A stretch of 64,000 bases of DNA from Cellulomonas sp. 73-92 (GTDB lineage: Bacteria; Actinomycetota; Actinomycetes; Actinomycetales; Cellulomonadaceae): positions 186,850-250,849 of the forward strand of contig NZ_MKTH01000014.1 in the NCBI RefSeq assembly GCF_001898175.1. Reading direction: 5' to 3'. Shown piece after piece: positions 17,492 to 26,718 of this stretch; position 1 is the stretch's first letter; each line of letters starts with the position of its first letter. The position numbers and the translations under genes are program-made. The notes beneath the pieces were generated by a model, which did no database searches, had not been told where the DNA came from, and saw only the letters and a program-made list of their open reading frames with translations.

Positions 17492-18189
17492 CCACGGTGT
17501 CGGAGCGGCCGCGCACGCGCGGCGCATCGGGATTCGTCCAGGGGCAGCCGCAGGTCAACCTCCTGCCGCCCGAGGTCCGCGCCGCACGCGGTCTCAAGAC
17601 CCTCAAGCGCCTGCTCGTCATGGCGCTGGTGCTCGTCGTGCTCCTCTGCGCAGCGTCCTGGGTGTTCGCGCGGAACGACAAGAGCAACGCCGCGGACGGG
17701 TTGACGAAGGCGCAGGACAAGACGACGCAGCTCAAGGCCGAGGAGAAGAAGTACGCGGAGGTGCCGCAGGTGCTCGGTCTGCTCGACAGCACCACGAAGG
17801 CGCGCGCGCTGGGGATGTCGACGGAAGTTCTGTGGTCGCCGTACTACCAGGCGATCGCCGCGGTGCTGCCCACGGGCGTCAGCTTCGACTCGCTGCAGGT
17901 CACCGAGGCGTCGCCGACGACGGCCGCACCGGCCGCCTCGTCTCCGCTCCAGGCGGCGTCCGTCGGGCAGATCCAGTTCACGGCCCGGTCGAAGACGCTG
18001 CCGGACACGGCAGCGTGGATCGACGCGCTGGACGCCATCCCGGGCCTCGGCGACGCGTGGCTGACCACCGCCGCGGTCCAGGGTGACACCCCCGCCGATT
18101 CCTTCTACAACATCGCCGTCACGGTGCAGGTGCGGCAGTCCGCCTTCGCCCACCGCTTCGACAAGAGCAGCACGGGGGGTAAGGGCTGA
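17488..18189 (+). CDS. pilN: Type IV pilus assembly protein PilN
   Basis: Bitopic membrane protein whose short N-terminal cytoplasmic motif binds PilM. QVNLLPPEVRAARG near residue 20 is the classic INLLP-type PilM-binding motif. One membrane segment (LLVMALVLVVLLCAASWVF) follows, then a coiled-coil and a small ferredoxin-like periplasmic domain. The N-terminal 18 residues before the motif are an actinobacterial extension. It lies between pilM (ATGA overlap) and pilO (1-bp overlap). Confidence 0.9.
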   Translation: MTTVSERPRTRGASGFVQGQPQVNLLPPEVRAARGLKTLKRLLVMALVLVVLLCAASWVFARNDKSNAADGLTKAQDKTTQLKAEEKKYAEVPQVLGLLDSTTKARALGMSTEVLWSPYYQAIAAVLPTGVSFDSLQVTEASPTTAAPAASSPLQAASVGQIQFTARSKTLPDTAAWIDALDAIPGLGDAWLTTAAVQGDTPADSFYNIAVTVQVRQSAFAHRFDKSSTGGKG

Positions 18190-18992
18190 TGGCCGCCAAG
18201 AAGGGAACCTGGATCGGCGGGACGCTCTTCGCCGCTGCCGTCATCGGGGCCGCCACCTGGTTCGGTGCCGTTCATCCGACGCTGTCGGACGCGGCGGCTC
18301 TTCGAGCCCAGACCGATGATGTGAACCGCAGCAACCAGACCCTCCAGACGAAGGTCACGCAGCTCGCCGCGGACTTCCAGAAGCTGCCGCAGTACAAGCA
18401 GCAGCTCGAGGCACTGAGGATCCAGGTTCCGACGACCGCGCAGCTCTCCGACTACGTGCGCCAGGTGCAGCAGATCGCCACCGCCCACACGGTGGTGGTG
18501 ACGAGCTTCGCCCCGAGCACCCCGCAAGCGGTCGTGGTGACGCGAGCCGCGGCCCCTGCAGCCACGCCCACGCCCAGCCCGACCGCCAGCGCGTCTCCCA
18601 GCGCGTCCGCTACCGCCGACCCGGCCACCCCGGCCAGCACCGCGGCCTCGGCGGCGGCCGCCTCGGGCGTGCCCGCGGGCATGGCGGCCATCCCCGTGTC
18701 GATCACGGTGGTCGGCACCTACGACAACACCCTCGCCTTCCTCAACGACCTCCAGACCGGGATCCCGCGCGTCATGCTGGTCTCGGGCTTCACCGGCACC
18801 TCGCAGAAGGACGCCGCCGCCTCGGGCGGCAAGCCGGCGACGCACGTGGGAGACCAGGAGCTGGTCGTGACCGGGTTCCTCTACGTGCTGCCGGACCCGA
18901 CGGCAGCAACACCCGCCCCGAGCCCGACCGCGCCGGTGCTGCCGGCTCCGGCGCCCGGCAAGAACCCGCTGGTCCCGGTCGCCGGGAAGTAG
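18189..18992 (+). CDS. pilO: Type IV pilus assembly protein PilO
   Basis: Bitopic partner of PilN. An N-terminal membrane segment ([18 protein letters not shown]) is followed by a coiled-coil ([21 protein letters not shown]) and the conserved [20 protein letters not shown] block typical of PilO. A low-complexity Ala/Pro/Thr/Ser insertion (about residues 118-160) splits the ectodomain, and a Pro/Ala-rich tail follows. Coordinates overlap the pilN stop by one base. It is the last gene of the pilus locus and is followed by a strong hairpin. Confidence 0.88.
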   Translation: MAAKKGTWIGGTLFAAAVIGAATWFGAVHPTLSDAAALRAQTDDVNRSNQTLQTKVTQLAADFQKLPQYKQQLEALRIQVPTTAQLSDYVRQVQQIATAHTVVVTSFAPSTPQAVVVTRAAAPAATPTPSPTASASPSASATADPATPASTAASAAAASGVPAGMAAIPVSITVVGTYDNTLAFLNDLQTGIPRVMLVSGFTGTSQKDAAASGGKPATHVGDQELVVTGFLYVLPDPTAATPAPSPTAPVLPAPAPGKNPLVPVAGK

Positions 18993-19000
18993 CTCAAGGA

Positions 19001-19045
19001 ACGACGAGGCGGGCGGTCCCACTCCGGGGCCGTCCGCCTCGTCGT
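19001..19045 (+). terminator. Strong terminator at the end of the pilus locus
   Basis: A 16-bp stem, 19001-19016 pairing with 19030-19045 (ACGACGAGGC...; one G-U pair), around a loop of about 13 nt. It starts 8 bp after the pilO stop and isolates the pilus locus from aroC. A T-run is absent. Confidence 0.8.
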
Positions 19046-19059
19046 CCCACGCGCCATGG

Positions 19060-19065
19060 CAGGAT
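19060..19065 (+). promoter_or_regulatory. Possible -10 box for leaderless aroC mRNA
   Basis: CAGGAT, six nt, then the aroC ATG at 19072. This is the same layout as TANNNT-N6/7-start before aroK, aroQ, rpe and others in this window, although the first base is C and no -35 box is clear. Confidence 0.35.
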
Positions 19066-19071
19066 GCCGCC

Positions 19072-20262
19072 ATGCTGCGCTGGCTGACCTCCGGGGAGTC
19101 CCACGGCCCTGCCCTGGTGGGCGTCGTCGAGGGGGTCCCGGCGGGTGTCGCGATCACGACGGCCGACGTCGCGGCGGCGCTGGCTCGTCGTCGGCTGGGC
19201 TATGGCCGCGGGGCGCGCCAGGCCTTCGAGCAGGACGAGGTGCGACTGCTGGGCGGCGTCCGGCACGGGCTCACGCAGGGAGGCCCGGTCGCGATCGAGA
19301 TCGCCAACAGCGAGTGGCCCAAGTGGGTCGACGTCATGGCCGCCGACCCCGTGGACGACCCCGAGCTGCTCAACCGCGCGCGCAACGCACCCCTGACCCG
19401 ACCGCGGCCCGGGCATGCGGACCTCGTCGGGATGCGGAAGTTCGGCTTCGACGACGCGCGGCCCGTCCTCGAGCGGGCGTCGGCGCGGGAGACGGCCACC
19501 CGCGTCGCCCTCGGCACGGTCGCCGCCGCGCTCCTCGAGCAGGCGGCCGGGATCCGGCTCGTCTCCCACGTCGTGCGCATCGGGTCCGTCGCGGCCGCCG
19601 CCGAGGCGGCGTCGCCCACCGCCGACGACGTCGCGGCGCTCGACGCCGACCCCGTGCGCTGCTTCGACGCGGCGGCCTCGGCGGCGATGGTCGAGGAGAT
19701 CGACGGTGCCCGGAAGGACGGCGACACCCTCGGGGGTGTCGTCGAGGTGCTGGCCTACGGCGTCCCGTCCGGCCTCGGCACCTACGTCGCCGACGACCGC
19801 AAGCTCGATGCCCGCCTGGCGGCGGCGGTCATGTCGATCCAGGCGATCAAGGGCGTCGAGATCGGGGACGGGTTCACCACCGCGACGCGCCGGGGATCAG
19901 CGGCCCACGACGAGATCGAGCGCGGCTCGGACGGCGCCCTGCACCGGCGCACGAACCGCGCCGGCGGCCTCGAGGGCGGCATGTCCAACGGCGAGGTGAT
20001 CCGGGTGCGCGCCGCGATGAAGCCGATCTCGACGGTGCCGCGGGCGCTCGACACGGTGGACGTCGCCACGGGGGAGAGCGCCAAGGCGCAGCACCAGCGA
20101 TCGGACGTCTGCGCGGTGCCGCCGGCCGCCGTCGTCGCCGAGGCGATGGTGGCGCTCGTGCTGGCGGATGCGCTCCTCGAGAAGACCGGCGGTGACTCCC
20201 TCGCCGAGGTGCGCCGCAACCTGGCGGCCTACCAGTCGGCGATCCCCGACCTGCTGCGCTGA
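19072..20262 (+). CDS. aroC: Chorismate synthase
   Basis: Makes chorismate from EPSP using reduced FMN, the last step of the shikimate pathway. The start [21 protein letters not shown] is the first signature; the middle [15 protein letters not shown] and HVVRIGSVA blocks and the third signature [21 protein letters not shown] are all present. 396 residues is typical. The ATG start is only about 27 bp after the pilus terminator, so any promoter overlaps that hairpin. It lies convergent with the DUF6541-like gene, 31 bp away. The rest of the aro genes resume at 24968. Confidence 0.97.
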   Translation: MLRWLTSGESHGPALVGVVEGVPAGVAITTADVAAALARRRLGYGRGARQAFEQDEVRLLGGVRHGLTQGGPVAIEIANSEWPKWVDVMAADPVDDPELLNRARNAPLTRPRPGHADLVGMRKFGFDDARPVLERASARETATRVALGTVAAALLEQAAGIRLVSHVVRIGSVAAAAEAASPTADDVAALDADPVRCFDAAASAAMVEEIDGARKDGDTLGGVVEVLAYGVPSGLGTYVADDRKLDARLAAAVMSIQAIKGVEIGDGFTTATRRGSAAHDEIERGSDGALHRRTNRAGGLEGGMSNGEVIRVRAAMKPISTVPRALDTVDVATGESAKAQHQRSDVCAVPPAAVVAEAMVALVLADALLEKTGGDSLAEVRRNLAAYQSAIPDLLR

Positions 20263-20266
20263 TCCG

Positions 20267-20282
20267 GGTCGGCCACCCGACC
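20267..20282. terminator. Possible bidirectional hairpin between aroC and the convergent membrane gene
   Basis: GGTCGG (20267-20272) pairs with CCGACC (20277-20282) around CCAC, inside the 31-bp convergent gap. The stem is short and there is no T-run on either side. Confidence 0.35.
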
Positions 20283-20293
20283 GCGGCGGTCGA

Positions 20294-22204
20294 TCAGCCG
20301 CACGCGGTGACCTCGTAAACGGCGACAGGGCCGGCGCGGTCGACGAATCTCACGCCGGTGGCCGGAGCCTTCGCAAGCTGTGCGTCCAGAGGGAGCGACT
20401 TCCAGGGCTGCCATGGCGAAGGGTCGATATAGAGGTAGCGGATGCCGAGGGCTGCGAGGTCGGCGCACAGCTGCGGGTCCGAGCCGAGGCCACGCAGTCG
20501 TGTCACCGCGTCCCTCAGCTCCGGCGTGGGGAGCGTTCCCCAGTCCCTGGGGACCGTCGGGTAGCCGCTCAGTGCATACAGGTAGCTGCCGCCCGAGAAC
20601 GGCCCGCTCAAGACCGCTCCGCCCGACAGCTCGTGCGGCAGGCGCGCGAGTAGCGCCAGCTCCGGGCCGTTGGTGATCGGTGGCCCCGTCAGGCCACCGT
20701 CGTAGGACTTCACGACGAGCCGCGAGAGGTCGAGTGATCCCGGGATCGCCACGGTCAGGAGGACGAGCACGGGAGCCATCACGCGCATCAGCCAGCGCAC
20801 CTTCGGGCGCGATCGTGCGGCCAGCAGGCGGAAGCTCGCGTGCGAGCCGTAGACGGCCAAGGGGAGCGCGCCGGCGACGATGACCGGGGCGTAGCGACGG
20901 GACTCGTCGTACCAGGGCGCGTCCAGCCATGACAGCAGCGGGAGGGACGACGAGGCGGCCAGGAAGAAGCCCGCCATCACGAGCGCGCCGATGGCCATCG
21001 GACGTCCCCGACGACGCCACACCGCCGCCGCCCCGACGACGCTCAGGATGAAGACCAGTGCGCCCGAACCATCCGTGAGGAGGGTGGGATCCAGCGTGAC
21101 GAGGCCGCTGACGGCGCTGACCACCGGGAGGGCGCCCTCGTCGTGGGTCGTCAGGATGCCGTGGACCTCTGGATTGCGCAGCAGGACGGTCGAACCGACA
21201 CCTATCGCGATGATGGCCACCCCAGCCGCCGCCATGACGAGCCTCCGCCGACTGCGCGCCGCCCAGAGCGACCGCACGCCCCGGACCGCTGCCGGTGCCC
21301 ACCAACCCGCCGCAAGCAGTCCGAGAGCCAGCGCTGCGTTGGGATGGACAAGGGTGAGGCCCGCCAGGGCGAGCAGCCCCGGTAGCGCGCGGCCGCTCGC
21401 GCTCGCCTGGATGCTCTTGCGAGCCACGAGGAGCGCGAGCACGCCCGGGACGAGGGCGGTGCCGACCGAGTTGGGGACCATGCCCTCCGGCGTGAGCGTC
21501 AGCGTGAGCGGAAGTGCGACCCCGGGACCGGACACGAGCGCGGCCCAGGGCAGGATCGCCGGCCTGTTCGGGAAGGCGGCGCGGGTCAGAGCCACGACGC
21601 CGCACGTCCACGTGATGATCGACGGCAGCAACCAGGCCCACGTGAACGTCGCGGCGACGCCCCCGCTCGGCGCCGCAAGAGCGGCGACAGCGTGCCATCC
21701 GGACGGATAGACCGAGCGAGCCACCCCGTCGAGCTGGTCTGCGCCCGTGAGTGTGAACGCCGACGCCTGACCGGACTCGAGGACGCCGCGGAGCCACGTC
21801 ATGTGGACGCCCGCGTCGTTGGCCACCAGGAGACGCCGCGGATCGCCCATGCCATGGGCCACCACGACCAGCTGGAGACCGGCGGCCACCGCCACCGCTG
21901 CCAGCAGCGGCCTGCGGTCCCAGGACAACCGGGGCAGGGCCGGGGCCGTGCGAGTGGCATGTACCCGGACCAAGAGCGCGACGACGGCGGCCAGCGCGGT
22001 GCCCCCGAGGGCCACGGGCGCCCCCCACCTCAGGCCAAGGAGACGCGCGATCTCGGCCGTGGTGCCGCAGATGCCGACGGTGATCGCCGGGGCGACGGCG
22101 GCGACGTCGACCGCGTGGAGCCGCACGCCGCCCACCCGCAGCACCAGGACCCCGGGCAGCCAGAAGGCGAGGACCACCGCCAGCGGCGCAACGACCCACT
22201 CCAT
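20294..22204 (-). CDS. Large polytopic membrane protein, DUF6541-like (possible GT-C fold)
   Basis: 636 residues with a dozen or more hydrophobic segments starting WVVAPLAVVLAFWLPGVLVL. After the fifth or sixth segment comes an extracytoplasmic loop with NDAGVHMTWLRGVLESG, where the Asp could correspond to the loop Asp of GT-C glycosyltransferases. The C-terminal 150 residues form a soluble domain with a nucleoside-diphosphate-sugar-type look but no family I can name (GIRYLYIDPSPWQPW). I believe it belongs to the actinobacterial DUF6541 group; function unknown. The ATG at 22204 is used; a GTG one codon earlier is possible. It is divergent from the next gene and may use a pilus-type promoter. 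Confidence 0.8.
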   Translation of the reverse strand: MEWVVAPLAVVLAFWLPGVLVLRVGGVRLHAVDVAAVAPAITVGICGTTAEIARLLGLRWGAPVALGGTALAAVVALLVRVHATRTAPALPRLSWDRRPLLAAVAVAAGLQLVVVAHGMGDPRRLLVANDAGVHMTWLRGVLESGQASAFTLTGADQLDGVARSVYPSGWHAVAALAAPSGGVAATFTWAWLLPSIITWTCGVVALTRAAFPNRPAILPWAALVSGPGVALPLTLTLTPEGMVPNSVGTALVPGVLALLVARKSIQASASGRALPGLLALAGLTLVHPNAALALGLLAAGWWAPAAVRGVRSLWAARSRRRLVMAAAGVAIIAIGVGSTVLLRNPEVHGILTTHDEGALPVVSAVSGLVTLDPTLLTDGSGALVFILSVVGAAAVWRRRGRPMAIGALVMAGFFLAASSSLPLLSWLDAPWYDESRRYAPVIVAGALPLAVYGSHASFRLLAARSRPKVRWLMRVMAPVLVLLTVAIPGSLDLSRLVVKSYDGGLTGPPITNGPELALLARLPHELSGGAVLSGPFSGGSYLYALSGYPTVPRDWGTLPTPELRDAVTRLRGLGSDPQLCADLAALGIRYLYIDPSPWQPWKSLPLDAQLAKAPATGVRFVDRAGPVAVYEVTACG

Positions 22205-22221
22205 CACGGCGCTTACGGAAC

Positions 22222-22249
22222 CATCCGCGGCCGATCGACCGCACTTGAC
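22222..22249 (-). promoter_or_regulatory. Sigma-28/WhiG-like promoter candidate of the DUF6541-like gene
   Basis: Read on the minus strand: GTCAAGT (22249-22243), 15-nt spacer, CGGATG (22227-22222), about 18 bp before the ATG. Compared with the pilT box CTCAAGT-N15-CCGATG it differs at one base in each box and keeps the spacer. Weaker evidence than inside the pilus locus. Confidence 0.42.
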
Positions 22250-22351
22250 GCGCCGATTGCCGCACGCCTGCCGCGTGCCGGCGGATGCCGGCGGCGTCGG
22301 TCGACGCCCGCCCGCACCGGCGCCGGGTTCTCGTGCACTGAACGTCGTACG

Positions 22352-22379
22352 GTCAACCCGTCGAGCTCCCGTGCCGATA
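22352..22379 (+). promoter_or_regulatory. Sigma-28/WhiG-like promoter candidate of the GT87-like pair
   Basis: GTCAACC (22352-22358), 15-nt spacer, CCGATA (22374-22379), about 40 bp before the GTG at 22419. The -10 box equals that of pilM; the -35 box shares only the TCAA core. If real, the in-frame GTG at 22371 cannot be the start. Confidence 0.42.
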
Positions 22380-22418
22380 GACACAGCGCCACCACGTGAT
22401 CTCAGGGGGACTGCCGTC

Positions 22419-23675
22419 GTGCCGATCGCCACCGACGCTGCGCCGGGCAGACCGCTCGAGACCTGGGTCGCGCGGGAGACCGCGCACCTCGCGACGGCTC
22501 GTCCGCTGCTGTACCGCGCCCTGTGGTGGATCTGGAGGCACCCCGCGGCCGCGCTGCTGCCTTTGGCGGTCGTCGTCGGCGGGATCGCCGGCTTCATGCG
22601 GCAGGACGGGGACCAGGTCCGATTTCGTGCCGCGGGAGCGGCGATGTTCGGGCACGGGGTGCTCGACACCTTCGGGAACAGCTGGATCCAGGTCGGACCC
22701 GTGTACCTCGCCGCCCTCGGGGCGTGGGAGCGGGTAGGCACCCTCGTGGGACTACCCGAAGGCGCGATCGGGACGTCGTCCGCGGCGCTGCAGAGCCTGC
22801 TGATCGGCGCGCTGGCGTTGACGGTCGCAGGACGTGCCGCTGCGCTTGGCTTCGCGCCCGTCCGGCGGACGCAGTGGATCGTCGGCACGGTCGTCGTCCT
22901 CGGCGGGCTCCTCAACCAGGCGATGTTCGCGGACCACCCCGAGGAGCTGCTGCTCGGTCTCTTGGTGGCCTTGGCCGCCGTCGAGGTCGGACGGGGGCGC
23001 CGAGGCCTCGCCGCCGTGCTCCTCGGGCTGGGCGCCGGGGTCAAGACCTGGACCCCGATCTGCGCCGGGGTCCTCTTTCACGGGCGTCGCGCGCGGGCGA
23101 CGGCCGGCGCCCTCGGCGCTCTCGCCGTCATCCTCGCCCTGATGTACGGCCCCTTCGTGCTCTGGGGGAGCGTGGCGACGTTCGACCTCTCCTGGATCCT
23201 GCCGACAGGCAGCTGGTACCAGTCGCTCGCTCCGTCCGCAGTGACCATCGGGTGGGGCTTTCGCCTCCTGCAGGCCGCGGTGGCGGGCGGTGCCGGGGCG
23301 CTGCTCGCGCTTCGGCGTCACGGTTCCGTCCTGGCGCCGGCGGTCGTGTCGCTCGCTGCGAGGCTGCTCGTCGACCCGATCCGGCTGTCGTACTACTGGA
23401 CCGCGCTCGGCGCCGTTCTGGTGGTCTGGCTCTGGACCACGCCGACGCCCCTCGTGCGGCGCGTGCGTGTCGTGGCGACCCTCGCTCTGCCCGTGCTGAC
23501 CCTGCAGCCCGTGCTGCCCACCGGGGCCTGGTGGAACGCCGGGACCGTGGTCTGCGTGGCTGTGCTCGTCGTGTGCGTGCTCGCCGAACGGCAGCCCCGA
23601 ATCTCCGGGCCGAAGCCCGGCGGCCCGGCAACCGCCTCCGCGCCGGTCGTTCGCGACGAGATGCGCGTGCCATGA
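22419..23675 (+). CDS. Polytopic membrane protein, GT87/DUF2029-like, first of tandem pair
   Basis: 418 residues with about nine to ten hydrophobic segments after an amphipathic N-terminus of 45 residues. Conserved blocks shared with the next gene are GPVYLAALGA, DHPEELLLGLL, LGLGAGVKTWTP, YGPFVLWG and DPIRLSYYW. The HPEE and G(V/L)K.W blocks recall actinobacterial GT-C (GT87-like) polyprenyl-sugar-dependent glycosyltransferases, so a role in adding sugars to a surface polymer or protein is possible. GTG 22419 is chosen for AGGGGGA 8 bp upstream. ATGA overlap with its paralogue. Confidence 0.78.
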   Translation: MPIATDAAPGRPLETWVARETAHLATARPLLYRALWWIWRHPAAALLPLAVVVGGIAGFMRQDGDQVRFRAAGAAMFGHGVLDTFGNSWIQVGPVYLAALGAWERVGTLVGLPEGAIGTSSAALQSLLIGALALTVAGRAAALGFAPVRRTQWIVGTVVVLGGLLNQAMFADHPEELLLGLLVALAAVEVGRGRRGLAAVLLGLGAGVKTWTPICAGVLFHGRRARATAGALGALAVILALMYGPFVLWGSVATFDLSWILPTGSWYQSLAPSAVTIGWGFRLLQAAVAGGAGALLALRRHGSVLAPAVVSLAARLLVDPIRLSYYWTALGAVLVVWLWTTPTPLVRRVRVVATLALPVLTLQPVLPTGAWWNAGTVVCVAVLVVCVLAERQPRISGPKPGGPATASAPVVRDEMRVP

Positions 23676-24898
23676 CCATCTCCACGGCACCCGGCGAGAC
23701 CGGGCGGTTGGTCCGCTGGACGCATCGTGAGCTCGACGCGCTGGCCGTCTCGAGGCCACGCGTCGAGGCGCTCCTGCGGCAGGTGTGGCAGCGGCCAGGT
23801 GCCGTGACGCTGTCTCTCGCCGCCGTCACGGCCGCAGGCTTCGCGGCCGTCGTCCCCGGGGGCGATGCCGGCCTGTTCCGCGAGGCGGGCACGGGGATGA
23901 TGGGCCACGGCTTCCTTCAGGTGTTCTCCGACGGGACCCTCCAGATCGGGCCCCTGTACCTCGCGACCGTCGGTGCACTGGCCTGGGTGCTGAACCTCGG
24001 CGGCTCGCCGTTGCTCACACGCACCGTGCTCGCCGCCGCTCAGGCGGCCCTGCTCCTGTGGTGCGCGCTGGCGCTCGTCCGTCGGTGCGCCCGCCGGGAG
24101 GGGCTTCCTGAGGTGGGCCCGCAGTGGGCGGTCGGGCTGATGCTGGCGATCGGTGGGTTCGTCGCCGAGGCGATCGGCAACGGTCACCCCGAGGAGATCC
24201 TGGTGGGCCTGCTCCTGGCCCACGCCGCGCTGTGGGTCACGGAGGGCCGTCCGGCGCTGGCCGGGCTCGCGCTCGGCCTCGGTGGCGGCCTCAAGCAGTG
24301 GGCGGCGTTCGGGGGCGGGGTCGTCCTCCTCCGCCGGCGCTGGCGCGACGTCCTCGTAGCGGCGGGCGTGGCCCTGCTCGTCGTCGCTGCCCTCTACGGT
24401 CCGTTCCTCCTGTGGGGAACCGTGCACACGTACGACTTCCGCTGGGGGATCGACCAGCGCTCCCTCCTCGGCCGCGTCGGCGCCTCGTGGGGGTTGTCGG
24501 ACTGGGGCCTCCGCATCCTTCAGGGCGGTCTGGCCGGCCTGGCCGGTTGCGTCGCGGCCTGGCGGAGGCCTCGCTCGCCGCTGACCCCCGTGGCGGTCGC
24601 CGTCGCCGTGCGCCTGCTGCTCGACCCTCTGCGCCTCACCTACTACTCGGGCCCCCTCGTCGCGGTGCTCGCCACCTGGGCGTGGACGAGTCGGCACCCG
24701 GTCGTCGTCCGCTGGCGGGCCCCGCTGACCCTGCTGTCGCCGATCATGGTCCTCGCCCCGTACCTGCTACCGCCCGATGCCACCTGGGCGGCGGGCTCGG
24801 TGCTTCTCGTCGCCGCTCTGGCGTCACTGGCAGGCGCCGGCTATCCGCGGCGCGCACGGCGGAGCCTCCTCCGACCGGCGGTGGGCGCGGACTCGTAA
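23672..24898 (+). CDS. Polytopic membrane protein, GT87/DUF2029-like, second of tandem pair
   Basis: 408 residues, clearly a paralogue of the upstream gene along its whole length: MGHGFLQVFSDGTLQIGPLYL against FGHGVLDTFGNSWIQVGPVYL, NGHPEEILVGLLLAHAAL, LGLGGGLKQWAAF, YGPFLLWGTVHTYDFRW and DPLRLTYYSG. It therefore arose by tandem duplication, with moderate divergence. Membrane topology is the same. It starts in the ATGA overlap and ends 69 bp before aroK. Substrate unknown; two related GT-C enzymes in tandem may add successive or alternative sugars. Confidence 0.78.
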   Translation: MTISTAPGETGRLVRWTHRELDALAVSRPRVEALLRQVWQRPGAVTLSLAAVTAAGFAAVVPGGDAGLFREAGTGMMGHGFLQVFSDGTLQIGPLYLATVGALAWVLNLGGSPLLTRTVLAAAQAALLLWCALALVRRCARREGLPEVGPQWAVGLMLAIGGFVAEAIGNGHPEEILVGLLLAHAALWVTEGRPALAGLALGLGGGLKQWAAFGGGVVLLRRRWRDVLVAAGVALLVVAALYGPFLLWGTVHTYDFRWGIDQRSLLGRVGASWGLSDWGLRILQGGLAGLAGCVAAWRRPRSPLTPVAVAVAVRLLLDPLRLTYYSGPLVAVLATWAWTSRHPVVVRWRAPLTLLSPIMVLAPYLLPPDATWAAGSVLLVAALASLAGAGYPRRARRSLLRPAVGADS

Positions 24899-24955
24899 GG
24901 CGGACGCACGGCGCCCTCCGACGGTCAACGGCGCCGTGCCGTCCACGGCCCCAAC

Positions 24956-24961
24956 TACGCT
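24956..24961 (+). promoter_or_regulatory. -10 box for leaderless aroK mRNA
   Basis: TACGCT, then GACCCG, then the aroK GTG at 24968. A TANNNT box six nt before a start codon with no ribosome site is the layout of leaderless actinobacterial transcripts. No clear -35 box. Confidence 0.5.
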
Positions 24962-24967
24962 GACCCG

Positions 24968-25591
24968 GTGACCACCCCTGTGCCCGCGGACGGGCCTCGC
25001 ATCGTCCTCGTCGGGCCGCCGGGATCCGGGAAGACGACCGTGGCCCACGCCCTCGCCGAGCGCTGGCAGCTCGCGGTCCGCGACACCGACTCCGACGTGG
25101 AGGCCGTCGCCGGCAAGCCGATCTCGGACATCTTCATCGACGACGGCGAGCCCGCGTTCCGCACGCTGGAACGGGCCGCTGTGGCCCGGGCGCTCGTCGA
25201 GCACGACGGCGTCCTCGCCCTGGGCGGTGGCGCGGTGCTCGACCCGCTGACCCAGGAGGCGCTGGCCGCGTACCGCGCACGCGGCGGCGTGGTGGTGTTC
25301 CTCGACGTGTCGCTCGCGCACGCGGCGCCGCGGGTCGGGCTCAACCAGTCGCGCCCGCTCCTGCTGGGCAACCCCCGCGCCCGATGGCAGGCGCTCATGA
25401 GCGAGCGCCGGCCGGTCTACGAGGCCGTCGCCAACCTGGTCGTCGTGACGGACGACCTGCTGCCCGGTGCCGTCGCGGAACGGATCGAGGCTGAGCTCTC
25501 CGCTCGTCGGGCCGCGGCGACGCTCACGCCGCCGAACCCGGGATCGTCCCGAACGGGCGAGCAGGCGGAGGACGGCGCGAGCCATGGCTGA
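24968..25591 (+). CDS. aroK: Shikimate kinase
   Basis: Phosphorylates shikimate with ATP. The P-loop is [19 protein letters not shown]; the shikimate-binding [23 protein letters not shown] and FRTLERAAV blocks follow, then [11 protein letters not shown] and the lid region with RPLL. 207 residues, a little longer than usual because of a Ser/Thr-rich C-terminal tail. GTG start in a probable leaderless arrangement. It overlaps aroB by 8 bp. Confidence 0.95.
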   Translation: MTTPVPADGPRIVLVGPPGSGKTTVAHALAERWQLAVRDTDSDVEAVAGKPISDIFIDDGEPAFRTLERAAVARALVEHDGVLALGGGAVLDPLTQEALAAYRARGGVVVFLDVSLAHAAPRVGLNQSRPLLLGNPRARWQALMSERRPVYEAVANLVVVTDDLLPGAVAERIEAELSARRAAATLTPPNPGSSRTGEQAEDGASHG

Positions 25592-26711
25592 GCCGCGGAC
25601 CATCCGTGTCGGCGGCGACCAGCCGTACGACGTCGTCGTCGGCCACCACCTGCTCGGCACCATCCCGGCGATGCTCGGCGCCGCGGTCCAGCGCGTGCTC
25701 GTCGTGCACCCGGCCGCCCTGGCCACGTCCGCGGACACCGTGCTCGAGGACCTCCGCGCGCACGGGTACGAGGCCTTCGGGGCCGAGGTGCCGGACGCCG
25801 AGGACGCCAAGACGGCTGAGGTGGCGGCGTTCTGCTGGGGCGTGCTGGGCCAGGCCGGCTTCACGCGGTCGGACGCGGTCGTCGGGCTCGGGGGCGGCGC
25901 GACGACCGACCTTGCCGGCTTCGTAGCGGCGACCTGGTTGCGCGGGGTCCAGGTGATCCAGGTGCCGACGACGCTGCTCGCGATGGTCGACGCCGCGGTC
26001 GGTGGGAAGACCGCGATCAACACCGCGGAGGGGAAGAACCTCGTCGGTGCCTTCCACTCCCCGGCCGGAGTGGTGTGCGACCTGGCGGCCCTCGAGTCCA
26101 TGGAGCGGTTCGACTTCGTCGCCGGGCTGGCCGAGGTGGTCAAGGCAGGGTTCGTCGAGGACCCGGTGATCCTCGACCTCGTCGAGGCGAACGTGCCGGT
26201 GCTCACCGATCCGGTCGCGGCCTCGTCGTCCGACGTGCTGCTGGAGCTCGTCGAGCGGGCCGTCGCCTGGAAGGCGCGCGTCGTGGCCGCGGACCTGCGC
26301 GAGGCGGGGCCCCGGGAGTTCCTCAACTACGGGCACACGTTCGGGCACGCGGTGGAACGGGTCGAGCGGTACCGGTGGCGGCACGGGGCGGCGGTCTCGG
26401 TGGGCATGGTGTACGTCGCCGAGCTGGCGCGGCTGGCGGGGCGGCTGTCCGACGAGGTCGTGGACCGGCACCGCACGGTGCTCTCCGCGCTCGGCCTGCC
26501 CGTCAGCTACCGCGGCGACCGGTGGGAGCAGCTGCTGACCGCGATGCAGCGGGACAAGAAGACCCGCGGCTCGCTGCTGCGGTTCGTCGTGCTCGAGGGG
26601 CTGGGCAAGCCGGCCCGGCTGGAAGGGCCGGATCCAGCCCTTCTGGCGGCCGCCTACGCCGAGGTCGCGGCGGAGCCGCGGACGGGCTCCGCGTCGCGCA
26701 TCGACCTGTAG
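25584..26711 (+). CDS. aroB: 3-Dehydroquinate synthase
   Basis: Converts DAHP to 3-dehydroquinate using NAD and a divalent metal. Visible blocks: [23 protein letters not shown] (NAD binding), [21 protein letters not shown] (active site), NLVGAFHSP, and the metal ligands in [21 protein letters not shown] and the following His. 375 residues is normal. The ATG at 25584 falls inside the end of aroK. It converges on the pilin-like membrane gene with only 7 bp between stops. Confidence 0.97.
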   Translation: MAEPRTIRVGGDQPYDVVVGHHLLGTIPAMLGAAVQRVLVVHPAALATSADTVLEDLRAHGYEAFGAEVPDAEDAKTAEVAAFCWGVLGQAGFTRSDAVVGLGGGATTDLAGFVAATWLRGVQVIQVPTTLLAMVDAAVGGKTAINTAEGKNLVGAFHSPAGVVCDLAALESMERFDFVAGLAEVVKAGFVEDPVILDLVEANVPVLTDPVAASSSDVLLELVERAVAWKARVVAADLREAGPREFLNYGHTFGHAVERVERYRWRHGAAVSVGMVYVAELARLAGRLSDEVVDRHRTVLSALGLPVSYRGDRWEQLLTAMQRDKKTRGSLLRFVVLEGLGKPARLEGPDPALLAAAYAEVAAEPRTGSASRIDL

Positions 26712-26718
26712 CCGGGCC

